Assembly: GCA_016198605.1 (NCBI GenBank)
Contig: JACQIG010000024.1
Location: forward strand, 1 to 18,806
Source of the DNA: Candidatus Aenigmatarchaeota archaeon
GTDB taxonomy: Archaea > Aenigmatarchaeota > Aenigmatarchaeia > QMZP01
Length of the DNA stretch: 18,806 bases
Direction of reading: 5' to 3'
The position numbers and the translations under genes were made by a program. The notes beneath the pieces are model-generated. The model worked only from the letters and a program-made list of their open reading frames with translations. It was not told the origin of the DNA and ran no database searches. Below, piece by piece: positions 12,780-18,806 of the stretch (its first letter is position 1; each line of letters opens with the position of its first letter).

Positions 12780-14462
12780 CTACTTCTTCCCAAGGCTCTC
12801 CCTGAGTATGAACTCCCTGTCGCCGCGCCTGACGGCGGCCAGTATCCCGTGCGGGTCCCTGTAATATTCGGAGACTATCCTTCCCACCATGTTTATGTCG
12901 TTTATCGTGTTCTTGACCATCCAGTTGATTATCTCCGCCTTCTTCACAAGGTCCTCCTCTATGTCCTCGTCGGTCATGCCCGTGTAGAGCTTTATGTCGT
13001 TCATCGCCCTGGCGGACTTGTTTATCTCTACCAGCTTGTCCTCCGATGGCAGCCAGCGGAATATGGTGTTAAGCTCCACCTTTATCTCCTCAAGCCCTCC
13101 CGTGGGGCTCAGTTCCGCTATCTGCAGCACCCTCCTGATGTTCTTCCTCCTGTCCCTGTGCATCACGGCAATCATCTGCAGCCCGCTCAGCAGGGCGTTG
13201 GGTATGTTTATCGGCGGGTTTACAAGCCTCCTGTAGGCCTCCTCTGCCGTGTTGGCGTGCAGCGTTGAGTAGACGGAGTGCCCGGTGTTCACCGCCTCGA
13301 ACATCACCTCGGCTTCCCTGGCCCTCCTTATCTCCCCCACCACAACCCTGTCCGGCCTCATCCTCAGTGCGTTTATCATGAGCTGGAGCATGGTTATCTC
13401 CCCCCTGCCCTCGGGGTTCGGCGGCCTGGTGGTCATGGGGACCCAGTGCAGGAAATCCGGGAGCTGTATCTCCCTGGTGTCCTCTATGGATATTATCCTC
13501 TGGTTTGGCGGTATGAAGTTGGTAAGCGCGTTGAGCAGCGAGGTCTTCCCGGAAGCCGTGCCGCCTGCTATGACTATGTTCATCTCATACTGTATCGCGA
13601 GCCAGAGGAATGCCGCGGCCTCAGAGGACAGCGTCCCCGCGGCGACAAAATCCGTCACCGTCCACGGCCTCCTCGCGAACTTCCTTATCGTCAGCGTGTT
13701 CCCCCCGGAGCTTATCGGGAACAGCGTGGCATTTGTCCTGTCCCCTGTCGTCAGGTACGCGTCCATCAGCGGGTTGAGGTTTGTTATCTGCTGCCCCACC
13801 CGCCTGCCTATGGCCGCCGCATAATTGTATATGCTCATCTCGTTGGCTATGGTTATGTTGGTCTTCAGCCAGCCTATCTTCAGGTGGTAGACCCAGATGG
13901 GCGATTTGGAGCTGTTTATCACTATCTCCTCAAGGTTCTTGTCCTGCAGGAATATCTCCAGCGGCCCGAGCCCCAGCGACTGGTGGAGCAGCGTACCGAC
14001 GAGAATCTTGACCTCCTGGTCCGCCAGCCTTGGCAGGTGCTGCCTTATCAGCTTCTCGGCTTCCTTTGTGAAGGCGTCCTTCAGTTCCTTCACTTCCTTG
14101 GGGTCCAGCACCTCCTCCGGCTTTATGGAGATCTCGGTTATTATCCCCTCCCTCACCGCGTCCAAGGCAGCTTCAGTGGCCCTCTCTATAGTCGGGTAAG
14201 TAAGCTCGTATATGGGCACGAACTCCTCCGGGTCGTCCATGATCTTTATGTCAGCGGGGATGTTGTCCACTACAAGCCTGTATTGCTCTATCACCCTCCT
14301 GTCCTTGGGCTTCTGCGGCGCTTCCTTCCCCGCGGCCTGCCCTTCAAGCCCTTTCTTCCTCTTCTCCTCCAGCAGCTTCCTCTGCTTGGGCGTCATCTTT
14401 GGATATTTCACGCTCAAGGGCCTGGTGGCAGGTGTTGCCTTATTGGTCGTCCTCTTCTTCAT
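12780..14462 (-). CDS. Type II/IV secretion (archaeal pilus/archaellum-type) ATPase
   Basis: A hexameric motor ATPase of the GspE/FlaI/TadA superfamily, 560 aa, which powers assembly or secretion of pilin-like filaments from the inner face of the membrane. Residues 1-60 are a Lys-rich, probably disordered extension. The N-terminal domain spans about 60-270 (LLHQSLGLGPLEIFLQDKNL 158-177). Walker A is GGTASGKTS (300-308). The Asp box lies around ISIEDTREI (324-332). Walker B is RVVVGEIRRA (372-381). The His box is HSVYSTLHANTAEEA (395-409). All catalytic elements are intact. The C-terminal 100 residues are charged and helical. The membrane platform partner usually encoded next to it is not in the window. 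Neighbouring pilin-like and exported proteins are likely clients. Confidence 0.9.
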   Translation of the reverse strand: MKKRTTNKATPATRPLSVKYPKMTPKQRKLLEEKRKKGLEGQAAGKEAPQKPKDRRVIEQYRLVVDNIPADIKIMDDPEEFVPIYELTYPTIERATEAALDAVREGIITEISIKPEEVLDPKEVKELKDAFTKEAEKLIRQHLPRLADQEVKILVGTLLHQSLGLGPLEIFLQDKNLEEIVINSSKSPIWVYHLKIGWLKTNITIANEMSIYNYAAAIGRRVGQQITNLNPLMDAYLTTGDRTNATLFPISSGGNTLTIRKFARRPWTVTDFVAAGTLSSEAAAFLWLAIQYEMNIVIAGGTASGKTSLLNALTNFIPPNQRIISIEDTREIQLPDFLHWVPMTTRPPNPEGRGEITMLQLMINALRMRPDRVVVGEIRRAREAEVMFEAVNTGHSVYSTLHANTAEEAYRRLVNPPINIPNALLSGLQMIAVMHRDRRKNIRRVLQIAELSPTGGLEEIKVELNTIFRWLPSEDKLVEINKSARAMNDIKLYTGMTDEDIEEDLVKKAEIINWMVKNTINDINMVGRIVSEYYRDPHGILAAVRRGDREFILRESLGKK

Positions 14463-14497
14463 CTTCCTTCACTACTATATCCTATGGGATTCCCAGA

Positions 14498-14505
14498 ATT
14501 TAAAG
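14498..14505 (-). promoter_or_regulatory. TATA-like box of the pilus ATPase gene
   Basis: CTTTAAAT on the minus strand, 35 bases before the ATG at 14462. The predicted start leaves a leader of roughly 10-15 bases holding the purine-rich GTGAAGGAAG, a weak ribosome site. Confidence 0.4.
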
Positions 14506-14522
14506 CGCGCCTGCAAAGGGGC

Positions 14523-14966
14523 TCATATCTCATAAAAGCCTTTCCCCAGGGAAATCCTTTCCGGCAGGTTAGGCCTTTCACCCTCAATGTATTCCTCCAG
14601 GGACGTGGCCCACCTGTGCTGCTCTTCCAGCCCCAGAATGACAAGCCCGTTGCCAGCTGACACGCCGCTTGAAGTGTCGCGGGCAAAATTCCTGTATATC
14701 CTCACGTCAACAAGAGGCCCGGAGCCCCATTCCTCCACCTTGTCATAAATCCACACGTCAGCCATCACGTCATTGTGGCTATTCCAGAGTATGTCTATGT
14801 TATACTCAGCTTTGTGCAACGTCTCATTCCTTTCGTATAGCTCTTTCACGTGCCTTTCAATGCATCCCTTGTCACGCCTGTCCAATACTTCTTCCAGCCC
14901 CTTAGATGGGTAGATTATCACAGGCGTCACGCCCACCTTCATGCTGATTGGATTGTAGAATACCAT
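14523..14966 (-). CDS. Hypothetical protein (147 aa)
   Basis: Not recognised. From the ATG at 14966 it is a soluble alpha/beta-looking protein without a signal peptide. VGVTPVIIYPSKGLEEVLDR forms the first part, a charged helix follows (RHVKELYERNETLHKAEYN), then VMADVWIYDKVEEWGSGPLV and NGLVILGLEEQHRWATSLEE. The longer reading starting at 15068 adds a false hydrophobic stretch that crosses the promoter region. The start at 14966 is supported by a TATA-like box 21 bases upstream. It is divergent from a small plus-strand gene and lies 60 bases before the ATPase gene in the same direction. Confidence 0.65.
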   Translation of the reverse strand: MVFYNPISMKVGVTPVIIYPSKGLEEVLDRRDKGCIERHVKELYERNETLHKAEYNIDILWNSHNDVMADVWIYDKVEEWGSGPLVDVRIYRNFARDTSSGVSAGNGLVILGLEEQHRWATSLEEYIEGERPNLPERISLGKGFYEI

Positions 14967-14987
14967 GGTAAGATATGCACAGATAAT

Positions 14988-14995
14988 CTTAAAAA
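14988..14995. promoter_or_regulatory. Shared divergent TATA-like element
   Basis: CTTAAAAA on the plus strand reads TTTTTAAG on the minus strand. It lies 20 bases before the plus-strand ATG at 15016 and 21 bases before the minus-strand ATG at 14966. Only 49 bases separate the two starts, so one near-symmetric box may serve both directions. Confidence 0.45.
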
Positions 14996-15015
14996 ACCAA
15001 TACACAAGATAAAAT

Positions 15016-15317
15016 ATGGCAGAAGCTATTGTGAGGGAATATTTCGTCGGGATGACGGAAGAGAACATGGGAAAATATTGCTACAGGGTATAGCCTCAGG
15101 AATGGAAAAGAACCTCAGGAGGCTGTCAAAGGCCATGGAAGGCTCTGGCGTCTACTGGCTGTGGGCCGGAACCCCTGGCAAGTCATCAGTAATGCACAGC
15201 CATGGTTCCCTTGGATATGCCAAGGCCTTCAGGTCAGAGCTTGCAGAAAGATATGGCATCCCGGAATCTGACATGAATATCTACAAAAAAATCATCGTTA
15301 TAGACAAAGTGGAATGA
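15016..15317 (+). pseudogene. Small gene split by a frame change, or two short genes (25 and 71 codons)
   Basis: Not recognised. An ATG at 15016, 20 bases after a TATA-like box, opens MAEAIVREYFVGMTEENMGK and stops at TAG 15091-15093 after 25 codons. Eight bases later, in the -1 frame, an ATG at 15102 opens a 71-aa protein (EKNLRRLSKAMEGSGVYWLW, then GKSSVMHSHGSLGYAKAFRS) ending at 15317. Both pieces have natural composition, and one missing base near 15090 would join them into a single protein of about 100 aa. Alternatives are two separate small genes, with only the immediately adjacent AGGA before the second ATG, or programmed frameshifting. The stop is one base from the convergent stop of the winged-helix membrane protein gene. 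Confidence 0.5.
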
Positions 15318-15318
15318 A

Positions 15319-16320
15319 TCACGTGTAATATATCGGGCTCTCGGGCGTTATTGACTCCTCTGGCTTGCCTTTTTTCCTCTTCTTGGCCCGCAGCTCCATG
15401 GCCTTCTTCTTTTCCTTCCCCTTCACCTTACCGCCCTTCTTCTTTTCCTCTCCCTTCTCTGGAGGGGTTGGCGGTTTTGCCGCGGGCATGAGTTCAGCCT
15501 CCGTCCAGCGCTTCCTTTTTTCAGGCGGCGCCTCCTTCTGGCCTGGTTTTTGCCATGGGACACCCTTCACCGGATACGGTACGTAAGCCCCTTCCTTCTC
15601 CGGCTTCTCCCCGGCCGCAAGTTTCTCTATCTCCTTTATCTCCTTCTGCACCTTCCTGAACCTGTCAGCCATCCTGCGCCTCTCCCTCAGCTTCCTCCTG
15701 ATGGCAAGCATTGCAAGCAAAAGCACCGCCGCTATGAGCACTATGTATGCGGTCTGCTGCACGCTTGCATAATCCGGCCGGGCCTGCTGTATGGACTGCG
15801 CATACTGCAGCAGCCTTGCCGGGAACTGCGGATCCACGAAAAACATGTAAAGCGCGAACTCTATGATGACACCCAGCACTACAAGGGCTCCCACGGCCTT
15901 CCTTGAAGGCAGGCGCCTCCTGTGGGGCAGCCTGATCTTGGCAGCAGCCTCCCCCCTTGAAGGCTCTGGCTTGAACTTCAGCTTCTCCACCTCCTCGGTG
16001 GGCTTTGGAGGCGCAGGCACCTTGCCCTCCCTGCGCACGCGCTGCTCCGCGTATCCCTTAAGCGCCAGCGTGGGAGGGCCTATGAGCGGATAATGCAGCT
16101 CAGCCATGCCGTGCTCTTCCAGTATCTTCGCCATGGACTCTATTGATTCCTTTTTCTGCCCGAGCTCCTTGGAGGCGGTGTAAACGGAGACCTTGCCCCT
16201 CTGCTTAACCAGCTGGTAAAGCTTGTCTATCTCTGTCTCAAGGAAAGGGAACTTCCCCTTCAGCTTGTAGGAAGGCCCTGCCTCTTCTCCCCCATCCTCC
16301 TCCTTCTTGCTCCTCTTCAT
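15319..16320 (-). CDS. Membrane-anchored winged-helix protein with Lys-rich tail
   Basis: No named family recognised. 333 aa from the ATG at 16320. Residues 26-88 look like a winged helix-turn-helix: LETEIDKLYQLVKQRGKVSV, then TASKELGQKKESIESMAKIL and a short beta hairpin. A Pro/charged linker follows (100-140), then two membrane helices at about 142-162 and 191-208 separated by an outside loop. The last 120 residues are extremely Lys/Glu/Pro-rich and presumably cytoplasmic. The start is chosen because GGAG (16329-16332) lies 8 bases upstream; a GTG at 16329 would add three residues. It follows a pilin-like gene by 44 bases and probably belongs to the surface/pilus locus. A role as a membrane-tethered regulator or assembly scaffold is inference. 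Confidence 0.75.
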   Translation of the reverse strand: MKRSKKEEDGGEEAGPSYKLKGKFPFLETEIDKLYQLVKQRGKVSVYTASKELGQKKESIESMAKILEEHGMAELHYPLIGPPTLALKGYAEQRVRREGKVPAPPKPTEEVEKLKFKPEPSRGEAAAKIRLPHRRRLPSRKAVGALVVLGVIIEFALYMFFVDPQFPARLLQYAQSIQQARPDYASVQQTAYIVLIAAVLLLAMLAIRRKLRERRRMADRFRKVQKEIKEIEKLAAGEKPEKEGAYVPYPVKGVPWQKPGQKEAPPEKRKRWTEAELMPAAKPPTPPEKGEEKKKGGKVKGKEKKKAMELRAKKRKKGKPEESITPESPIYYT

Positions 16321-16364
16321 CCTCTGCACTCCTGATTAGTACTTTGTAAGCGCGGCAACATAAA

Positions 16365-17651
16365 TCACATCAGCTCGCCCAGGCCGTACCTTGCGGCATC
16401 GGCTGCGGAGATCCGGAACCAGGAGGGCAGCCCCCTCACCTTCTGGCCCGCATTTAGCACATTCTGGAAGTACAGGTAGTCCAGGGCGCTCTGGTCAGGG
16501 GACTTAAGCGGCGCGCCCTCGCTTATCATCTTATCCACGTCCACGAAGCTCTCCAGGCCGTTGGTGGTCGCGTTCAGGTTCCCCTCAAGCCTCCCGAGGA
16601 TGCCGGGTCCAGATGCCCCGGAGAAATGGCTGTAGTAGCCTTTCGCTATCCCGTCGTTCACCGGCAGGGACCATGCGCCCCTTGTAAGCTCGTCAAGGTA
16701 AATCTCGCTGTAGTTGGATTGTATGATAGTGGCGTTAACAAGGCTAATCGCGTTTGCCGCCCCCACGACATAGCAGGCCGCCGCAGGCACGTCAGGCGTC
16801 TGGCCGACATACCCAAAGAATCCCCCTGGAGCCGAGGCCGCATTGTCCACCACAAGTATCTTCTGGCCCGGGTTTGCGGCGGCCGGGTCAAACGTTGCCG
16901 TGCCCGTGCAGTTGCCGAAGGAGGCCGACCCGGCTGCCATCTTGGTGGCATAATATGCGTACGGGTACCTCACTATGTTCCTTGTTATGAGATTGCCGGT
17001 GTTTATCGCGAACGTGGGGTCCTCTATGTTGTCCGCGGGCACCTTTGGCGCTGGCCTGATTGTCCTCCTTATCCTCGCAATCCCCAGCCTGTCGCTCAGC
17101 GCTACCGTGAGTGAGGCAGGCGCCTGCAGGCTGAACCCGTCAAGGTTGCTTACCGAAAGGCCTGAATGGTTCAATGAGATGTCAAACCCCGTCTGTATGC
17201 CCAGTATCTTGGCCTTCCACGCGGGGATGGAGTTGTTCTCCAGCAGGAAGCTCGGGCTGCCGTAGAGGGTCCCGTTCTCCATCAGTTCCGCAGTCCTGAG
17301 GGTGGCATTGTCAATGTAGCTCCCGTTCTCCAGTATGCTGTTTGCCTCGGCTATCAGCGCCCTCTGCCCGGATATGGTTATTGCCCTTGAGAAGTCAGCC
17401 TCAACGGAGCTCTCCACCTGGTGCAGCTGGTCGGCTATCACCTTCTCTATTGTCCCATACTTCACCGTCTGCGTTGACGAGATGTAAAATATGATGAACA
17501 GGAAAAGCGGTACCGTTATCATCAGCGCCACTATGGAATACACCTGCCCCTTCCGGCTTTTCCCAATCTCATCAAGCCAGCAGTTACTCTGCCCCTTCCG
17601 GCTATTATAAACAACATTCCTGGCCATTTTTCCATTTGCTTGCATTTTCAT
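16365..17651 (-). CDS. Pilin-like membrane-anchored exported protein
   Basis: A 428-aa protein with a class III-type (archaeal pilin) processing motif, SRKGQ at 32-36, directly before one hydrophobic helix (38-58, VYSIVALMITVPLFLFIIFY). A coiled-coil-like stretch follows (TIEKVIADQLHQVESSVEAD), then an extracellular domain with several Asn-x-Ser/Thr sites and a few Cys. It could be a pseudopilin, a minor pilin or another client of the ATPase at 12780-14462. SRKGQ also occurs at 17-21, encoded by a perfect 15-base repeat, so the N-terminus carries a duplicated cleavage-like site. Possible starts are ATG 17651, 17645 and 17627; the last has a TATA-like TTATATGA 20 bases upstream, so the start is unsettled. 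Confidence 0.7.
   Translation of the reverse strand: MKMQANGKMARNVVYNSRKGQSNCWLDEIGKSRKGQVYSIVALMITVPLFLFIIFYISSTQTVKYGTIEKVIADQLHQVESSVEADFSRAITISGQRALIAEANSILENGSYIDNATLRTAELMENGTLYGSPSFLLENNSIPAWKAKILGIQTGFDISLNHSGLSVSNLDGFSLQAPASLTVALSDRLGIARIRRTIRPAPKVPADNIEDPTFAINTGNLITRNIVRYPYAYYATKMAAGSASFGNCTGTATFDPAAANPGQKILVVDNAASAPGGFFGYVGQTPDVPAAACYVVGAANAISLVNATIIQSNYSEIYLDELTRGAWSLPVNDGIAKGYYSHFSGASGPGILGRLEGNLNATTNGLESFVDVDKMISEGAPLKSPDQSALDYLYFQNVLNAGQKVRGLPSWFRISAADAARYGLGELM
17544..17603 (-). repeat. 15-base direct repeat duplicating the SRKGQ motif
   Basis: AGCCGGAAGGGGCAG (minus strand) occurs perfectly at 17589-17603 and 17544-17558, exactly 45 bases apart, so the reading frame is kept and the pilin-type motif SRKGQ appears twice, 15 residues apart. 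The 30 bases between show no further similarity. Confidence 0.85.
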
Positions 17652-17714
17652 ATAATCCGCATACCATCAAAATATTCTGCTTATCCACATTCTATGATAG
17701 ACACCCTTCCCATG

Positions 17715-18806
17715 TCAGCTCCACACCCTCACCTCAAGCTTAGCAGGCCCCCAAAGCGAGGGGACATTCTTCACGCTGGAGTTCAGCACCTCTATCTCCG
17801 TGGCAGTTATGTAAAACCCGAGCACGTCCTTTAGCCTCTCTATTGCGTCGTCCACCGCGGCGGTGGCATTCGGGAAGACATTCCCGAAGCCGACTACTGA
17901 TTTTATGAGCGTCGCGTATTCCACGGTTGAAAGGTTGATTATCTCGCACGTGACCGTGCAGGTGTCCTGGGTGGTTATTGTGTTATTGACCTTTATGTCA
18001 TAATCCGCCGGGTCTATGTACACCGAAGACGGCAGCGAGAAGTTAATCGGGGTCTGGAAGACCTGCGCCTGAGCCTGGCCCTGCGGCTGCACCTTCACCG
18101 ACACGTTCTTTATGTCCAGCTTGACAACGTGCAGGAAGCTCCTGTCCACCGGGGTGTCATTGAAGAACACTGTGACGTTCTTCGGGTTGGCCTTCGGGCC
18201 CGTGAAGTGCTGGACCTGGTTTATGTCAATGAAACCGAACTTCACGTTAGCCGCAGGCCTCACGTACTCCACGTATATCCTTGATGAGTTTGCTGGCGCG
18301 TTCTGGGGGTCGGAGAAGATGGTGGCTGGCGTTGACTTGCTGTCGGTCCCCCAGACCTCGTTGAGGGATGTGTTCACATTGATGAATACCGTGACGGTGT
18401 TGGTCTTGCCCTTGCTCTGGGACACGTTTCCGGTCAGGTTTATCGTGACAAGCGAGTTGGCCACCGGGCTGGTGTTCAGGTATATCCTATTGTCATTGAA
18501 GAACACCTGCACGTCAGGCCTTGCAGGGTCGTCAACCACGTTCCGCCAGTTCAGGTGCAGCATTACGGTGCTCACATCCGAATCCTGCGGCACGAAAACC
18601 GGCATCACGGCGAAAACCCCGCCCCTTTCATTGTTGTTTTTCCCCGGGCTCTTTATGTGGTCAAAATACTGCGTCCTGTTGAACGTGTTGTTCACCACAA
18701 GCTTGACGAAATCCGTGCTGTATGTCACTTCAACCCCTCCCCCTGGGTTGAGCCTCGTCTTGTCCCCTGCCGCCGGCTGGAACAGTATCAGGTTGACGTT
18801 GTTCCA
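17715..18806 (-). CDS. Large exported surface protein, C-terminal part (5' end beyond window)
   Basis: Not a recognised family. The frame is open to the window edge, giving 363 residues of the C-terminal part; the GTG at 18728 is internal, because coding sense continues upstream (NNVNLILFQPAAGDKTRLNP). Composition is beta-strand-rich, with more than a dozen Asn-x-Ser/Thr sites and a single Cys pair (DTCTVTCE), as in a glycosylated archaeal cell-surface protein. The segments VQVFFNDNRIYLN and VTVFFNDTPVDRS hint at two related domains. No C-terminal membrane anchor or sorting signal is visible. The stop is 63 bases before the pilin-like gene in the same orientation, so it is probably part of the same surface locus. 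Confidence 0.75.
   Translation of the reverse strand, partial: WNNVNLILFQPAAGDKTRLNPGGGVEVTYSTDFVKLVVNNTFNRTQYFDHIKSPGKNNNERGGVFAVMPVFVPQDSDVSTVMLHLNWRNVVDDPARPDVQVFFNDNRIYLNTSPVANSLVTINLTGNVSQSKGKTNTVTVFINVNTSLNEVWGTDSKSTPATIFSDPQNAPANSSRIYVEYVRPAANVKFGFIDINQVQHFTGPKANPKNVTVFFNDTPVDRSFLHVVKLDIKNVSVKVQPQGQAQAQVFQTPINFSLPSSVYIDPADYDIKVNNTITTQDTCTVTCEIINLSTVEYATLIKSVVGFGNVFPNATAAVDDAIERLKDVLGFYITATEIEVLNSSVKNVPSLWGPAKLEVRVWS

Noticed and set aside
13278..14660. A 460-codon plus-strand open frame opposite the pilus ATPase
   Set aside because: It is a shadow of the ATPase gene: low-complexity His/Pro/Arg/Leu-rich translation with no motif, while the minus strand has all Walker, Asp and His boxes.
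14523..15068. 181-aa reading of the 147-aa gene with an N-terminal hydrophobic helix
   Set aside because: The extra 34 residues are translated from the shared promoter and the opposite gene, so the apparent membrane helix is spurious.
14850..15317. Long reading of the small plus-strand gene from an ATG at 14850
   Set aside because: It would cross the divergent promoter and run antisense to the 147-aa gene; the translation before about 15095 looks non-coding.

Overview
The window comes from an archaeon, probably one of the small-genome uncultivated (DPANN-type) lineages. The archaeal evidence is ribosomal protein L35Ae (absent from bacteria), an IleRS of the archaeal/eukaryotic type, a GspE/archaellum-type secretion ATPase, pilin-like N-termini, and AT-rich TATA-like boxes about 20-28 bases before many start codons. 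Arg codons are mostly AGG/AGA. The lineage is an inference; no rRNA gene is present to fix it. Almost all genes lie on the minus strand.

Region 1 (1-2366) is the most striking part: three consecutive minus-strand genes encode sigma-70-family proteins, normally the promoter-specificity factors of bacterial RNA polymerase. In transcription order they are C (2366-1521), B (1488-778) and A (773 to the window edge). They share the sigma-1.2 signature and the sigma-2/sigma-4 layout but have lost different parts. A keeps the two DNA-melting tryptophans and reads like a full primary-type sigma. C keeps a textbook -35 recognition helix but has Asp-Arg where the tryptophans should be. B has neither intact. 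Archaeal-type TATA boxes precede C and B, and a perfect Shine-Dalgarno couples A to B.

Region 2 (2408-5345) holds gatC, an Mre11-like nuclease with a changed metal-binding motif (GTHD), a small one-helix membrane protein and an MFS transporter. Region 3 (5382-10094) is housekeeping: L35Ae, IleRS, and a Fe-S-type PurF whose base composition is clearly more AT-rich than its neighbours.

Region 4 (10116-18806) looks like a cell-surface or pilus locus. It contains a 756-residue surface protein with a pilin-like N-terminal helix and an array of cysteine repeats, a secretion/pilus assembly ATPase, a membrane protein with a cytoplasmic winged helix and Lys-rich tail, a pilin-like protein with a duplicated processing-site motif, and a large Asn-sequon-rich exported protein cut by the window edge. 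Among them are small plus-strand genes (42 and 58 aa, and a split 25/71 aa pair) and a 147-aa protein of unknown function.

How the parts work together is inference. The pilus ATPase and the exported proteins probably belong to one surface apparatus; its membrane platform protein (TadC/FlaJ type) is not in the window. What the sigma trio does in a cell whose promoters look TBP/TFB-dependent is the open question. No tRNA, rRNA, CRISPR array, insertion sequence or integrase was seen, and no stretch over 300 bases lacks a gene.
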